Assembly: GCF_017744655.1 (NCBI RefSeq)
Contig: NZ_JAGIAW010000007.1
Coordinates: forward strand, 310,001 to 374,000
Reading direction: 5' to 3'
Length of the DNA stretch: 64,000 nucleotides
Origin: Devosia sp.
GTDB lineage: Bacteria; Pseudomonadota; Alphaproteobacteria; Rhizobiales; Devosiaceae
In this document: piece after piece, positions 45,536-56,518 of the stretch
Layout: the number at the start of each line of letters is the position of its first letter
Numbering within the stretch: position 1 is the first letter of the stretch
The notes under the pieces: model-generated
What the model saw: only the letters and a program-made list of their open reading frames with translations
Told to the model about the DNA's origin: nothing
The model's database searches: none
Position numbers and translations under genes: made by a program

Positions 45536-47086
45536 CTACATCACCGCCCCAACCTGCCAGGGCACGAACTCATTGTCGCCATAGCCAAGCTTTTCCGACT
45601 TGGTCTCTTCGCCCGAGGCGACGCGCAGCATGAGATCGAAGATCTCCTGCCCCTTGTCCTCGATGGAAACACCCTCGACGATATCCCCGCAATTGACGTC
45701 CATATCGTCGGTCATGCGGCCATAAAGCTCTGAATTGGTCGCCAGCTTAATGGAAGGCACCGGCTTGCAGCCATAGGCAGAGCCACGCCCCGTCGTGAAC
45801 GCCAGAATATTAGCGCCACCCGCCACCTGCCCCGTCGCCGAAACCGGGTCGAAGCCGGGCGTGTCCATGAACACAAAGCCCTTTTCGGTCACCGGCTCGG
45901 CATATTCATAGACCGCTGTCAGCGGCGAGGTACCGCCCTTGGCCGCCGCACCCAGCGACTTTTCCAAAATCGTGGTCAGCCCGCCCGCCTTGTTCCCCGG
46001 CGACGGGTTGTTATTCATCTCGCCGCCATTGCGATGGGTATAATCCTCCCACCACTTGATGCGCGAAATCAGCTTTTCGCCGACTTCACGATTGACGGCG
46101 CGGCGGGTAAGTAGATGCTCGGCCCCATAAATCTCTGGCGTTTCCGACAGGATCGCCGTGCCGCCATTGCGCACCAGAATATCGGCGGCAACACCCAGCG
46201 CCGGATTGGCCGTAATCCCAGAATAGCCATCGGAACCACCGCATTGCAGCGCCAGTGTCAGTTCCGAAGCCGGAATGGTCTCGCGCCGCGCCTTGGCGGC
46301 GATCGGCAGCATTTCCTTGATTTTTTCGACACCCCATTCGATCATCTTGGCCGTGCCGCCAATCTCCTGGATGGTCATGGTGCGGAACGTATCCGTCTCG
46401 GTCATCCCATAGGATTGCTTCATGCGCTCGATCTGGAACACTTCGCAGCCGAGGCCCACCAGCAGCGCCGCCCCAAGATTGGGATTGGCCGTGTAGCCCC
46501 ACTGCGTCCGCCGCAGGATCTGATAGCCCTCGCCCTGATTGTCCATGGCGCAGCCCGTGCCATGGACGAAGGGAATGATGCCGTCGATCTCGGGATAGTC
46601 GTCGAGCACACCCGAATTATTGATCGCCTGCGCCATGAATTTTGCGACCGTGGCCGAGCAATTCACCGAGGTGAGAATGCCGATATAGTTTCGCGTGCCC
46701 ACCTTGCCATTGGAGCGGCGATAACCCTGAAACGTCGCCTGCTGCGTGCCTGTAAGAAACTCGACCGGCACCACACCCTCGGCAAAAGCATAATCATGCT
46801 CCAGCGAGCCATCCGGCCCGCCCATGCCGCAATTGTGCTCATGCACCCAGTCGCCGGCCGGAATGCCTTCCTTGGCAAAACCGATAATCTGCCCGAACTT
46901 GACCACCGCTTCGCCGGCCGCAATGGGCCTTGTGGCAAATTTGTGCCCGCGCGGCACGCGGCGAACGATGGAAACGCCCTGCGCCGTTTCGGCGCCGATA
47001 TCGAGATTGGCCAGCGCCACGGCGATATTGTCGGCGCTGTTGAGCGTCAGTGTCTTGCCCTGCGGGCGGGTCATGGTCTCGGACAT
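45536..47086 (-). CDS. UxaA-family sugar-acid dehydratase (altronate dehydratase type)
   Basis: A 516-residue protein with both UxaA halves: the SAF domain (NIAVALANLDIGAETAQG, VRRVPRGHKFATRPIAAGEAVVKFGQIIGFA, HEHNCG) and the large domain (GYRRSNGKVGTRNYIGILTSVNCSATVAKFMA, VHGTGCAMD, LQCGGSDGYSGITANPALG, NPSPGNKAGGLTTILEKSLGAAAKGG, GCKPVPSIKLATN). The family dehydrates altronate, galactarate and similar aldonates with an iron or [Fe-S] cofactor. The exact acid here is unknown; an L-fuconate- or L-rhamnonate-type acid would fit the neighbours. Starts at 47095 and 47074 are also possible. It is divergent from the GntR gene, with the operator at 47182 between them. Confidence 0.88.
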   Translation of the reverse strand: MSETMTRPQGKTLTLNSADNIAVALANLDIGAETAQGVSIVRRVPRGHKFATRPIAAGEAVVKFGQIIGFAKEGIPAGDWVHEHNCGMGGPDGSLEHDYAFAEGVVPVEFLTGTQQATFQGYRRSNGKVGTRNYIGILTSVNCSATVAKFMAQAINNSGVLDDYPEIDGIIPFVHGTGCAMDNQGEGYQILRRTQWGYTANPNLGAALLVGLGCEVFQIERMKQSYGMTETDTFRTMTIQEIGGTAKMIEWGVEKIKEMLPIAAKARRETIPASELTLALQCGGSDGYSGITANPALGVAADILVRNGGTAILSETPEIYGAEHLLTRRAVNREVGEKLISRIKWWEDYTHRNGGEMNNNPSPGNKAGGLTTILEKSLGAAAKGGTSPLTAVYEYAEPVTEKGFVFMDTPGFDPVSATGQVAGGANILAFTTGRGSAYGCKPVPSIKLATNSELYGRMTDDMDVNCGDIVEGVSIEDKGQEIFDLMLRVASGEETKSEKLGYGDNEFVPWQVGAVM

Positions 47087-47159
47087 CGGCGTCATTCCGG
47101 TGGTATGAGGTCTCAACTCGTGCTTTACGCCGTTCCGCATCGCAGTCAGATTGGGGCCA

Positions 47160-47193
47160 TTGCGGTACGGCTGCACACTAACTAACATGTTAG
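47160..47193. promoter_or_regulatory. GntR operator, site 2 (CTAACATGTTAG at 47182-47193) with overlapping promoter
   Basis: The palindrome ends one base before the ATG of the GntR gene. TTGCGG (47160-47165) and TAACAT (47183-47188), 17 bases apart, would place transcription start at about the ATG, with the operator covering the -10 region. The same site faces uxaA on the other strand. Confidence 0.65.
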
Positions 47194-47194
47194 C

Positions 47195-47944
47195 ATGAAC
47201 AACCATACAAGTTCCTACTCTTTTTTGACACGGCCCCCGACCCTCGCGCGCGGCAATGTGACCGCCGAGGTCACCCAGGCCCTGCGCCAGGCCATTGTCA
47301 CCCTGGCCCTGCCCCCCGGCGCGGTGCTCGACAAGTCGGCCATCTGCGCCCAGTTCGAAGTCTCGCGCTTCCCGGTCAGCGAGGCCTTTGCCCGCCTTGC
47401 CGAAGAAGGCCTCGTCGACATCGCCCCCCAGCGCGGCTCGACCGTATCGCTGGTGAAGATCGCCGATGTCCGCGAATATATGCTGATCCGCAAGGGCCTC
47501 GAAAGCGAGGCCCTGCGCGTCCTCATCGGCAAGCACGACGCCGAGGTCATAGAAGCGCTGCACGCCAATATGGCCGAGCAACGCGACGCCGCCGCCCGCG
47601 ACGATGCCGAAACCTTCCACCAGATCGACGTCGCCTTCCACGACATCATCTTCCGCACCATGCGGATGACCAAGGTCAAGGCCATCATCGACAAGGCCCG
47701 CGCCAATCTCGACCGCGCCCGCCGGCTCATCATCACCCCGCGCCGCCTCGCTCTGACCATCGCCGAACATCAGGCGATTCTCGACGGCATCGTCGCTGCC
47801 GATACGCCCCAGGCCATCGCCGCCATCCGCGCCCATATCGACGCCGTCATGGTCGAGCTTTTTGCCTTCGCCCAGCAAAACCCCGGCATCTTTGCCGACG
47901 GCACCGAAACCGTGCTCGACGCCGACTATTTCCCGTTCGGCTGA
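47195..47944 (+). CDS. GntR family transcriptional regulator, FadR/FCD subfamily
   Basis: 249 residues. The N-terminal winged helix (EVTQALRQAIVTLALPPGAVLDKSAICAQFEVSRFPVSEAFARLAEEGLV, wing IAPQRGSTVSLVKI) is followed by an all-helical FCD domain with metal-ligand histidines (FHQIDVAFHDIIF, HQAILDGIVA, AIRAHIDAV). It is probably a repressor induced by a catabolic intermediate. Its likely operator CTAACATGTTAG lies at its own start and before two metabolic genes. No ribosome site precedes ATG 47195, so the mRNA may be leaderless. Confidence 0.92.
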   Translation: MNNHTSSYSFLTRPPTLARGNVTAEVTQALRQAIVTLALPPGAVLDKSAICAQFEVSRFPVSEAFARLAEEGLVDIAPQRGSTVSLVKIADVREYMLIRKGLESEALRVLIGKHDAEVIEALHANMAEQRDAAARDDAETFHQIDVAFHDIIFRTMRMTKVKAIIDKARANLDRARRLIITPRRLALTIAEHQAILDGIVAADTPQAIAAIRAHIDAVMVELFAFAQQNPGIFADGTETVLDADYFPFG

Positions 47945-47974
47945 CGCGACAACAGACAATTCCCGGAGACCAAA

Positions 47975-48409
47975 ATGCTGAAAAACATTCCGCCGCTGCT
48001 CGGCCCGGAACTCCTCGCCACCCTGCGCGCCATGGGCCATGGCGACGAGATCGTCATTGCCGACGCCAATTTCCCCGCTGAATTTCTTGGGCCGACCGTC
48101 CACCGCGCCGACGGCATTTCCGCCACGGACCTCCTCGAAGCGATCCTGACCGTCATGCCGCTCGACGATTTTGTCGATCAGGCCGCCATCGGCATGGCCG
48201 TCGTCGGCGATCCCCATGCCCGCCAGCCCATCTACGACGATTTCCAGACGATCATCACGCGCCACGAACCGGAAATGCGCTTTTCGACCGTCGAACGCTT
48301 CGCTTTCTACGATCGCGCCAAGAAGGCCGCTGCGGTTGTTCAGTCAGGCGAAACCCGGCTCTATGGCAATATCCTGCTCAAGAAGGGCATCATTCGTCCC
48401 AAATCGTGA
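47975..48409 (+). CDS. RbsD/FucU family sugar mutarotase
   Basis: 144 residues: MLKNIPPLLGPELLATLRAMGHGDEIVIADANFPAE with the catalytic histidine region, VHRADGISATDLLEAIL, and the C-terminal YDRAKKAAAVVQSGETRLYGNILLKKGI. The family interconverts sugar anomers; the length and ending match FucU (L-fucose mutarotase) better than RbsD. It lies 30 bases after the GntR gene, with GGAG before its ATG, so it is probably in the same operon. Confidence 0.9.
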   Translation: MLKNIPPLLGPELLATLRAMGHGDEIVIADANFPAEFLGPTVHRADGISATDLLEAILTVMPLDDFVDQAAIGMAVVGDPHARQPIYDDFQTIITRHEPEMRFSTVERFAFYDRAKKAAAVVQSGETRLYGNILLKKGIIRPKS

Positions 48410-48446
48410 GAAGCGAACGCACCAAGCGAAAGTCGCACTCGACAGA

Positions 48447-48458
48447 CTAACATGTTAG
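48447..48458. promoter_or_regulatory. GntR operator, site 3 (CTAACATGTTAG)
   Basis: A perfect palindrome two bases after a TCGACA -35-like hexamer (48439), with TATCAG about 18 bases further. It lies 39 bases before the FAH-family start, the same arrangement as at 43328. Confidence 0.75.
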
Positions 48459-48497
48459 CCTCTATCAGCGAGGCCAGAGAAAGAGGAGCTTTGCCCC

Positions 48498-49349
48498 ATG
48501 AAACTGCTTCGCGTTGGCCCCAAAGGGTCAGAAAAGCCTGCCATCATCGCCAAGGACGGTTCCATTCGTGACCTCAGCGGCGTCGTATCGGACATTGGCG
48601 GTGCGACCCTTCTCCCCGAAGGCCTGGCAAAAATTGCAGCAACGGACATCGATCTCCTGCCCAGGCTGGACGCCTCCGAACGCATCGGCCCCTGCGTCGC
48701 GAACGTGGGCAAATTCATCTGCATCGGCCTCAACTATGCCGACCACGCCGCCGAAACCGGCGCGCCGATCCCAGCCGAGCCGATCATTTTCATGAAGGCC
48801 ACGAGCGCCATCATCGGCCCCAATGACGATGTCATCATCCCCAAGAACGCCATCAAGCCGGACTGGGAAGTCGAACTCGCCGTGGTCATCGGCAAGGAAG
48901 CGCGCTACGTCGACGAGGCCGACGCCCTTGATCACGTCGCCGGCTACTGCGTCTGCAATGACGTCTCCGAGCGGCACTTCCAGACCGAGCGCGGCGGCAC
49001 CTGGGACAAGGGCAAGGGCGCCGACACCTTTGGCCCCATCGGCCCCTGGATGGTCACCAAGGACGAAGTCGCCGACCCGCAGAACCTCTCTATGTGGCTT
49101 GAAGTCGACGGCCACCGCTACCAGAACGGCTCCACCAAGACGATGATCTTTGGCGTCGCCAAGGTCGTTTCCTATGTCAGCCAGTTCATGAGCCTGCAGC
49201 CCGGCGACATCATCACCACCGGCACCCCTCCGGGCGTCGGCATGGGCATCAAGCCCGAACCTGTCTGGCTCAAGCCGGGCAATGTCATGCACCTGGGCAT
49301 CGAAGGCCTCGGCGAGCAGAGGCAGAACGTTAGGGCCTACACCGCCTGA
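48498..49349 (+). CDS. Fumarylacetoacetate hydrolase family protein (probable 2,4-diketo-3-deoxy-L-sugar-acid hydrolase)
   Basis: 283 residues with an N-terminal short domain and a C-terminal FAH fold. Landmarks are CIGLNYADHAAETGAPIP, IKPDWEVELAVVIGKEARYV (metal Glu), GYCVCNDVSERHFQTERGGTWDKGKGADTFGPIGPWMV (metal Asp) and PGDIITTGTPPGVGMG. In L-fucose and L-rhamnose catabolism, close relatives cleave 2,4-didehydro-3-deoxy acids to pyruvate and L-lactate. The FucU neighbour and the shared operator with the lactate dehydrogenase gene support that role. Ureidoglycolate lyase-like annotation is a common but less fitting alternative. AGAGGAG precedes the ATG. Confidence 0.85.
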   Translation: MKLLRVGPKGSEKPAIIAKDGSIRDLSGVVSDIGGATLLPEGLAKIAATDIDLLPRLDASERIGPCVANVGKFICIGLNYADHAAETGAPIPAEPIIFMKATSAIIGPNDDVIIPKNAIKPDWEVELAVVIGKEARYVDEADALDHVAGYCVCNDVSERHFQTERGGTWDKGKGADTFGPIGPWMVTKDEVADPQNLSMWLEVDGHRYQNGSTKTMIFGVAKVVSYVSQFMSLQPGDIITTGTPPGVGMGIKPEPVWLKPGNVMHLGIEGLGEQRQNVRAYTA

Positions 49350-49375
49350 ACCATTTCGATCGCCTGACACCCTTC

Positions 49376-49403
49376 AAGACCCCGCCGACCACGCTGGGGT
49401 CTT
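49376..49403 (+). terminator. Terminator after the FAH-family gene
   Basis: AAGACCCC and GGGGTCTT pair around a 12-base loop, followed by TCGCTTCC. The T tract is weak. Confidence 0.65.
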
Positions 49404-49423
49404 TCGCTTCCCGCACGGCCACG

Positions 49424-49437
49424 CAACTACGTAGTTG
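49424..49437. promoter_or_regulatory. Perfect palindrome CAACTACGTAGTTG
   Basis: A 14-bp palindrome 49 bases before the start of an unknown gene. It is probably a regulator binding site; no matching regulator gene is adjacent. Confidence 0.5.
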
Positions 49438-49486
49438 TGCGGGTAGTATTCCTGCTTAAAGATAAGGGAACGTCGGGGGGCGTTCC

Positions 49487-50242
49487 TTGTCGAAGCTTAT
49501 CCTCTTCACCAGTCTCGACAGACCGCTTTTCGATGGCGGTACCGAGCTTTTCGCATGTACCACAGACCCCATGTTGTCCCTCGCGGCGCGGCTTGGAGAA
49601 CAGATCATCGTCGCGTCTATCCCGCCGTCTGCCCAGCAGGGTTATGTGGCACTCGGCATTCTCGACCGCCTGAGCGAGGATGGCGAAGGTGGAGCGCTAG
49701 TTCATATCGCCAGTCTGCGCCTTTTCCCCGAAACGCTCTCGTTCATCGACGAACCTCGGACGGATACGAGCATCGTGGAACTTTCCGAAAACGACTTCGA
49801 GCAGATTATCGCGCGGTCCCTCGGCCAGAATGAGATCGACGACGCTCCGGCCAGCGACAACTTCGTCGTCGCAATTTATCAATTCACCAACCAACTGGCG
49901 CGCCAGTATGAGCGGCGCTGCAGCTTTTCCGATGTGCCCACTGACAATGGCGTCGCCTGCATCATCCGCCCGCCCGACAGAGGCGGCAAACTGCATGTGA
50001 GCAATTTTCTGTTTCTCGACCCCGAGCCGGGGGTGCTGTTCCAGCGCTTTGCCTGGACCGCAGGCCCGCAGTTCGAAATCATCATAAACATGCACGCGAT
50101 GCGGCCGGACATTGCCGACACCGTCAATCGTACGGGCCTGCTGGCGCTCAACGATGCGGTTGCGACCTGGCCTGATCGCGAAGCTCTGGCTTGGCACCGC
50201 GAGCAGTTCTTCGCCCGGCTCGGGGCCAAGGGCCGGTGGTAG
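49487..50242 (+). CDS. Unknown soluble protein (251 aa)
   Basis: I do not recognise this protein. It has no signal peptide or membrane helix. It starts at TTG 49487 after a G-rich stretch. The sequence alternates strands and helices: KLILFTSLDRPLFDGGTELF, GEQIIVASIPPSAQQGYVALGILDRL, FVVAIYQFTNQLARQYERR, ending EALAWHREQFFARLGAKGRW. Codon use is in line with its neighbours and the frame is long, so it is very probably real. It is flanked by a catabolic operon and a converging cytochrome gene. A palindrome upstream (49424) suggests dedicated regulation. Confidence 0.7.
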   Translation: MSKLILFTSLDRPLFDGGTELFACTTDPMLSLAARLGEQIIVASIPPSAQQGYVALGILDRLSEDGEGGALVHIASLRLFPETLSFIDEPRTDTSIVELSENDFEQIIARSLGQNEIDDAPASDNFVVAIYQFTNQLARQYERRCSFSDVPTDNGVACIIRPPDRGGKLHVSNFLFLDPEPGVLFQRFAWTAGPQFEIIINMHAMRPDIADTVNRTGLLALNDAVATWPDREALAWHREQFFARLGAKGRW

Positions 50243-50250
50243 CGTACTGT

Positions 50251-51126
50251 CTACTCCGCCATCAGATACGCCGCGACCGCATTCAGATCCTCGTCCGTCC
50301 AGAACGAGGTCGAATCCACGATCACCTCGCCCATCGCTCCGCCCAACACGTCAAAGCCCGGCGTAAACCCGTCCTTGAGCGTCTGCGCCAGGGTCGCTAC
50401 GTCATAGCCTTCAGCAACCAAAGCCTCGCGCGTCAGCGCCGGAGCCCGGCCGCCCGTGCCGCCGGGCGATCCCGCAAAAGCCTGGTCCCATTCCAGAGCG
50501 CCCAAGGCATTGCGCGGCGTGTGGCAGGCAACGCAATGGCCCGGCCCCATGGCGAGATATTTGCCGCGATTGTAGACCTCGTCCTTCTCCGCCTCCGGCT
50601 CGAACCGCCGCGGCGAAAAGAACAGGTTTTTCCAGCCAGCCATGAGCAACCGCACATTGAACGGAAACTGCACGGAACTCTGCGCAGACGGCGTCGCCAC
50701 GGGCTCCGTCGCCATCATCGCCGCATAGAGATCGACCACGTCCTGATCGGTCATCAGCGTATAGTTTTCATAGGGGAAAGCCGGATAAAGGTGCCCCTGC
50801 GGCCCCATGCCATTGCTGAGCGCGTCGGAAAACTGTTCTAGCGTCCAGGAGCCAATGCCTGCCTCTGGGTCCGAGGTGATGTTAGGCGGCACAAAAGTCC
50901 CGAAAGCCGTTTCGAGCCCCACCCCGCCGGCCAGCTCGGCTCCGCCATCGGCGGCATTGGTATGACAGGCAACGCAGCCCGCCAGCCGCATGACATAGTC
51001 ACCGCGCGCCGCATCACCGACAAGCGTCAGGTCGCGCGCCGGCCCCTCGACGGGCTTGAGAAAATAGGCTGCAACCCCGACCCCCACCACCGCGACGACA
51101 GCCAAGGCCAACCAACGCTTCTTCAT
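50251..51126 (-). CDS. Diheme cytochrome c
   Basis: 291 residues with an N-terminal signal or anchor (KKRWLALAVVAVVGVGVAAYFL). There are two haem c sites, C51VACH55 and C198VACH202, and methionines such as GPQGHLYPAFPYENYTLMTDQDV that could be axial ligands. The pattern resembles the cytochrome subunit of membrane alcohol or aldose/gluconate dehydrogenases, although those usually have three haems. It would carry electrons from a periplasmic dehydrogenase to the respiratory chain. No dehydrogenase gene is adjacent; the PfkB kinase gene lies upstream on the same strand. Confidence 0.9.
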   Translation of the reverse strand: MKKRWLALAVVAVVGVGVAAYFLKPVEGPARDLTLVGDAARGDYVMRLAGCVACHTNAADGGAELAGGVGLETAFGTFVPPNITSDPEAGIGSWTLEQFSDALSNGMGPQGHLYPAFPYENYTLMTDQDVVDLYAAMMATEPVATPSAQSSVQFPFNVRLLMAGWKNLFFSPRRFEPEAEKDEVYNRGKYLAMGPGHCVACHTPRNALGALEWDQAFAGSPGGTGGRAPALTREALVAEGYDVATLAQTLKDGFTPGFDVLGGAMGEVIVDSTSFWTDEDLNAVAAYLMAE

Positions 51127-51193
51127 GACTGTCCCCCGGACGACGTTGGGCGATCACATCAGAGCGAGTCGAAAATCGCAATGGTATCAGTGG

Positions 51194-52135
51194 TCAACTG
51201 CTTGCGAGTACAGCATCGACCTGTGCACGGGTCGGCGGCTTGCACCCCTTTTCGGCGCAATTGAGCCCAGCCACCACTGCGCCAAAGCGTAGCGTCGTCT
51301 TCAACGCCGCCTCGTCCAGAGTGCCCAGCTTTCCAAGCTTCAGCGCCCCGGTTTCGTTGAGCCAGGTGAGAATGCCAGCCATCAGGCTATCGCCTGCGCC
51401 CACCGTGTCGCCAAAGACCGGCGGCGCATAAATGCCCGCCTCGGCGCTGGCGACATTGGAGAACGCCCGCGAGCCGTGCTCGCCGAGGGTGACGACCACC
51501 AGCTCGCAATTGGGCCGGTCGAGGAGTAGTTTTGCATGCTCCTCGATATCAATGCCCGGCTCCAGCCATTCGTGATCTTCTTCGGAGAGCTTTATGATGT
51601 GGGCGAGGTCGAGGAACGTCTCGAGCCTGCGGCGATAGCCGTCCTCGTCATCCACCTTACGCACATTGATGTCGAAGGAAATCGTCGCCCCGCGGCCAAT
51701 GGCGGCCTTCACCACCGGCAGCCACTTTTCCGCGTCCTCTTCCAGCATCGGGGCAAAGCCGCCGATCTGATAGAGCTCAAGCGAGGGCGGCAGCGCCGCC
51801 AGCAGGCCTTCGCGCGTAAAAGCGCGATCGGCGCCGCGCTCGAACACATAGCTTGCCTGCATCTTGGCGTTAAAAGTGATCACGGCCTTGGTCGTCGGCT
51901 CCGGCACACGATCTTTCAGCAACAGCGAAACACCAGCCTCAGCCAGAGGCCTGAGCAACAACTCGCCGTATTCGTCCTGGCTGATGGGACACAGAAAGCC
52001 GGTTTCATTACCGAGCTTGGCCAGCGCAATAGCACAGTTAAAGGGCGAGCCTCCCGGCAAAGCCAGCCGTTCCGCTCCCGGCGCCGCCGATACCGGCACC
52101 AGATCGACCAGGCTTTCTCCACCGACAACGAACAT
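51194..52135 (-). CDS. PfkB family carbohydrate kinase (fructokinase-like)
   Basis: 313 residues of the ribokinase superfamily: FVVGGESLVDLVP, LPGGSPFNCAIALAKLGNETGFL, and the anion hole with catalytic Asp in GDTVGAGDSLMAGILTWL. The order fits fructokinases (ScrK-like), which phosphorylate fructose in the cytoplasm; other sugars are possible. ATG 52135 follows GGGAG; a TTG five codons upstream is an alternative. Confidence 0.88.
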   Translation of the reverse strand: MFVVGGESLVDLVPVSAAPGAERLALPGGSPFNCAIALAKLGNETGFLCPISQDEYGELLLRPLAEAGVSLLLKDRVPEPTTKAVITFNAKMQASYVFERGADRAFTREGLLAALPPSLELYQIGGFAPMLEEDAEKWLPVVKAAIGRGATISFDINVRKVDDEDGYRRRLETFLDLAHIIKLSEEDHEWLEPGIDIEEHAKLLLDRPNCELVVVTLGEHGSRAFSNVASAEAGIYAPPVFGDTVGAGDSLMAGILTWLNETGALKLGKLGTLDEAALKTTLRFGAVVAGLNCAEKGCKPPTRAQVDAVLASS

Positions 52136-52293
52136 GCTCTTCTCCCTCAATGTTCCGGCCTGCCCTTAGCATTTTCGGCGCCTGCCCCGCCAGTCCATCC
52201 ACCCGCGTTTCCGCGTTTCGCCGCCGCTTTACTCGCTCACGCCGCCGTGTATTGTTTCAGTAAGGCTGGCAGGAGGATAGCCGGCCCCATTGA

Positions 52294-53412
<1,119 letters not shown>

Positions 53413-53429
53413 CGCAAGACCCTCAGTCT

Positions 53430-53480
53430 GGACTCCTCCCCCGCCTGCGGGGGGGGGGGACCGCCATCAGGCGGTGGAGG
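53430..53480. repeat. GC-rich repeat with an 11-G run
   Basis: CTCCTCCCCCGCCTGCGG leads into a run of 11 G (53449-53459), then CCGCC-atca-GGCGG and GGAGGGGGG. It is a REP-like dyad at the 3' side of the TRAP binding-protein gene and overlaps the end of the DUF559 gene. Confidence 0.55.
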
Positions 53481-53829
53481 GGGGAGCCGCGCGCAGGATC
53501 GCAGCGATGACCACCGCTGGGCGCTGCTCTACCTCGTCGTCCGTGAACCGTAATACGCGGATGCCCTCGGTAGCCAGCCAAACCGTCCTGCGCTGATCGT
53601 ACTCCAAACGATCCGCATGTGACGGCCCATCCACCTCGACGCAAAGCTTCGCTTTGGCGCAATAGAAGTCCAGCACATAGGGCCCGACCGGGTGCTGCCG
53701 CCGAAAATGTAGCCCCAACTGATCGCGCCGAAGCATCGCCCAAAGAGTACGCTCCGGCTGCGTCATCGCCCGCCGCAGAGTCTTTGCCCTGTCGCGTATG
53801 AAGTCCGGTGCCCGCAACCCAACCTCCAC
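53467..53829 (-). CDS. DUF559 domain protein (Vsr-like nuclease fold)
   Basis: 120 residues: RAKTLRRAMTQPERTLWAMLRRDQLGLHFRRQHPVGPYVLDFYCAKAKLCVEVDGPSHADRLEYDQRRTVWLATEGIRVLRFTDDEV. This is the DUF559 restriction-endonuclease-like fold, with the acidic and lysine-like residues in LDFYCAKAKLCVEVDG. Its role is unproven. It sits alone between two GC-rich repeats inside a TRAP locus and looks like an inserted cassette. Start GTG 53829, or TTG 53817 behind GGAGG. Confidence 0.85.
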   Translation of the reverse strand: MEVGLRAPDFIRDRAKTLRRAMTQPERTLWAMLRRDQLGLHFRRQHPVGPYVLDFYCAKAKLCVEVDGPSHADRLEYDQRRTVWLATEGIRVLRFTDDEVEQRPAVVIAAILRAAPPSTA

Positions 53830-53835
53830 CCTCTA

Positions 53836-53893
53836 GCACCCCTCTCCACCGCGCGACGCGCGGTCCCCCTCTCCCGCAAGCGGGAGAGGAAAG
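53836..53893. repeat. GC-rich palindromic repeat upstream of the DUF559 gene
   Basis: CACCCCTCTCCACCGCGCGACGCGCGG and CCCCTCTCCCGC-aa-GCGGGAGAGG are two dyads in a row. The second resembles the repeat at 2051-2106. Confidence 0.55.
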
Positions 53894-53905
53894 AAGGCCG
53901 AGCCC

Positions 53906-55392
<1,487 letters not shown>

Positions 55393-55396
<4 letters not shown>

Positions 55397-55998
55397 TGGA
55401 CGGGCTTCTCATAGGCAAATTCGCGGACATAGTTGGTGGTCAGCGCCAGGATGCATTTGATGATCTCGGCAATGCCCTGCAGCATCAGCACGGCAAAACC
55501 GACCGGCAGCATCAGCCGCACCGGCCAGCGCGGCAGCCCGCCCGCGGCATTGGAGGTGATGTTCTGCACCCAGGCCTGCATGAACCAGGGCCAGGTGAAA
55601 TAGATCAGCAAAATGCAGAGCGGCATCAGAAAGAAGAGCCCGCCCAAAAGATCGATCCAGGTCCGTGTCCGCTCGCTCACCGCGCCATAGAGGAGGTCGA
55701 CGCGCACATGCTCGTTCATCTTCAGCGTCCAGGCGCCGCCAAGCATGACCATGCCGCCGAACATGTACCAAACGCTCTCGGAGAGCACGTTGGAATAGTT
55801 GGTATAGATCCAGACCATGCCGCCGAAAACGCCGCCACCCATGCTGCGCTCGAGCGAAATCATGGCGCTGATCGAATAGCGGAATATGGCATTGAAGGCG
55901 CTGACCAAGGCAGACAACAGAACCAGCCACACCGCGACCAGTCCAACGCGACGGCTGATCTCGTCGATCACCCTCGTGACACGCAAAGCAAATGACAC
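55393..55998 (-). CDS. TRAP transporter small permease (DctQ/TakQ)
   Basis: 201 residues with four membrane helices: VAVWLVLLSALVSAFNAIFRY, the middle pair, and LLGGLFFLMPLCILLIYFTWPWF, ending in GIAEIIKCILAL. It partners the large permease, and the length is normal for TakQ-like subunits. It is the first gene of the two-gene operon dctQ-dctM, read leftward. Confidence 0.9.
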
Positions 55999-56116
55999 GC
56001 CCGACCCTCCCCGTCGTTCGTATGATCGTCACAGTTGATCGCAGTTCGCGGAAAATTTGCAAGACACGAAATGACTTGTGAGGTGCCTCTCCCGAATGCG
56101 CCCCACGCCAGACGCA

Positions 56117-56518
56117 CTAGACGGCCGGCCGCCGTGCCACGAGATCGATCTCGACCAGTGCCCCGACGGCCAGCGCCGTCACCCCCACCGTGGTCCGCGC
56201 CGGCAATTTGCCCGGCTCGAAAAAGCTCGGCCAGAGCGCATTGAGCGCCGCATAGTCACGCTCGAAATGGGTCAGATAGATGCGCGCCATGGTGACATCG
56301 CCGAGGCCCAGGCCGACGCCGCCCAGCACCACCTTGAGATTGTCGATCACACGCCGCGTCTGCGCCTCGATGCCCTCGGGCAGCGGCGCGTCCGGCGCTG
56401 CGGGGTCGGTGGGCATCTGCCCGGTCACGAACACGAAGCCGCCCGCCTCCACCGCATGACTGAAAGGCGCCACCGGCCGCGGGCCGGAGGAGATCATATG
56501 GTGGATGAGGTCATTCAT
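56117..56518 (-). CDS. RidA family protein
   Basis: 133 residues of the YjgF/YER057c/UK114 fold: PVAPFSHAVEAGGFVFVTGQMPTDP, VIDNLKVVLGGVGLGLGDVTMARIYLTHFERDYAALNALWPSFFEPGKLPARTTVGVTALAVGALVEIDLVA. The arginine that binds imine or carboxylate in active members (PARTTV) is present. It probably deaminates reactive enamines and imines from PLP enzymes; a serine deaminase gene (sdaA) lies 4 kb away. Confidence 0.92.
   Translation of the reverse strand: MNDLIHHMISSGPRPVAPFSHAVEAGGFVFVTGQMPTDPAAPDAPLPEGIEAQTRRVIDNLKVVLGGVGLGLGDVTMARIYLTHFERDYAALNALWPSFFEPGKLPARTTVGVTALAVGALVEIDLVARRPAV

Noticed and set aside
47090..48265. Extension of the UxaA frame upstream to 48265 as one 909-residue protein
   Set aside because: The extra part is antisense to the GntR and FucU genes and crosses the operator; the UxaA family starts at about 47086.
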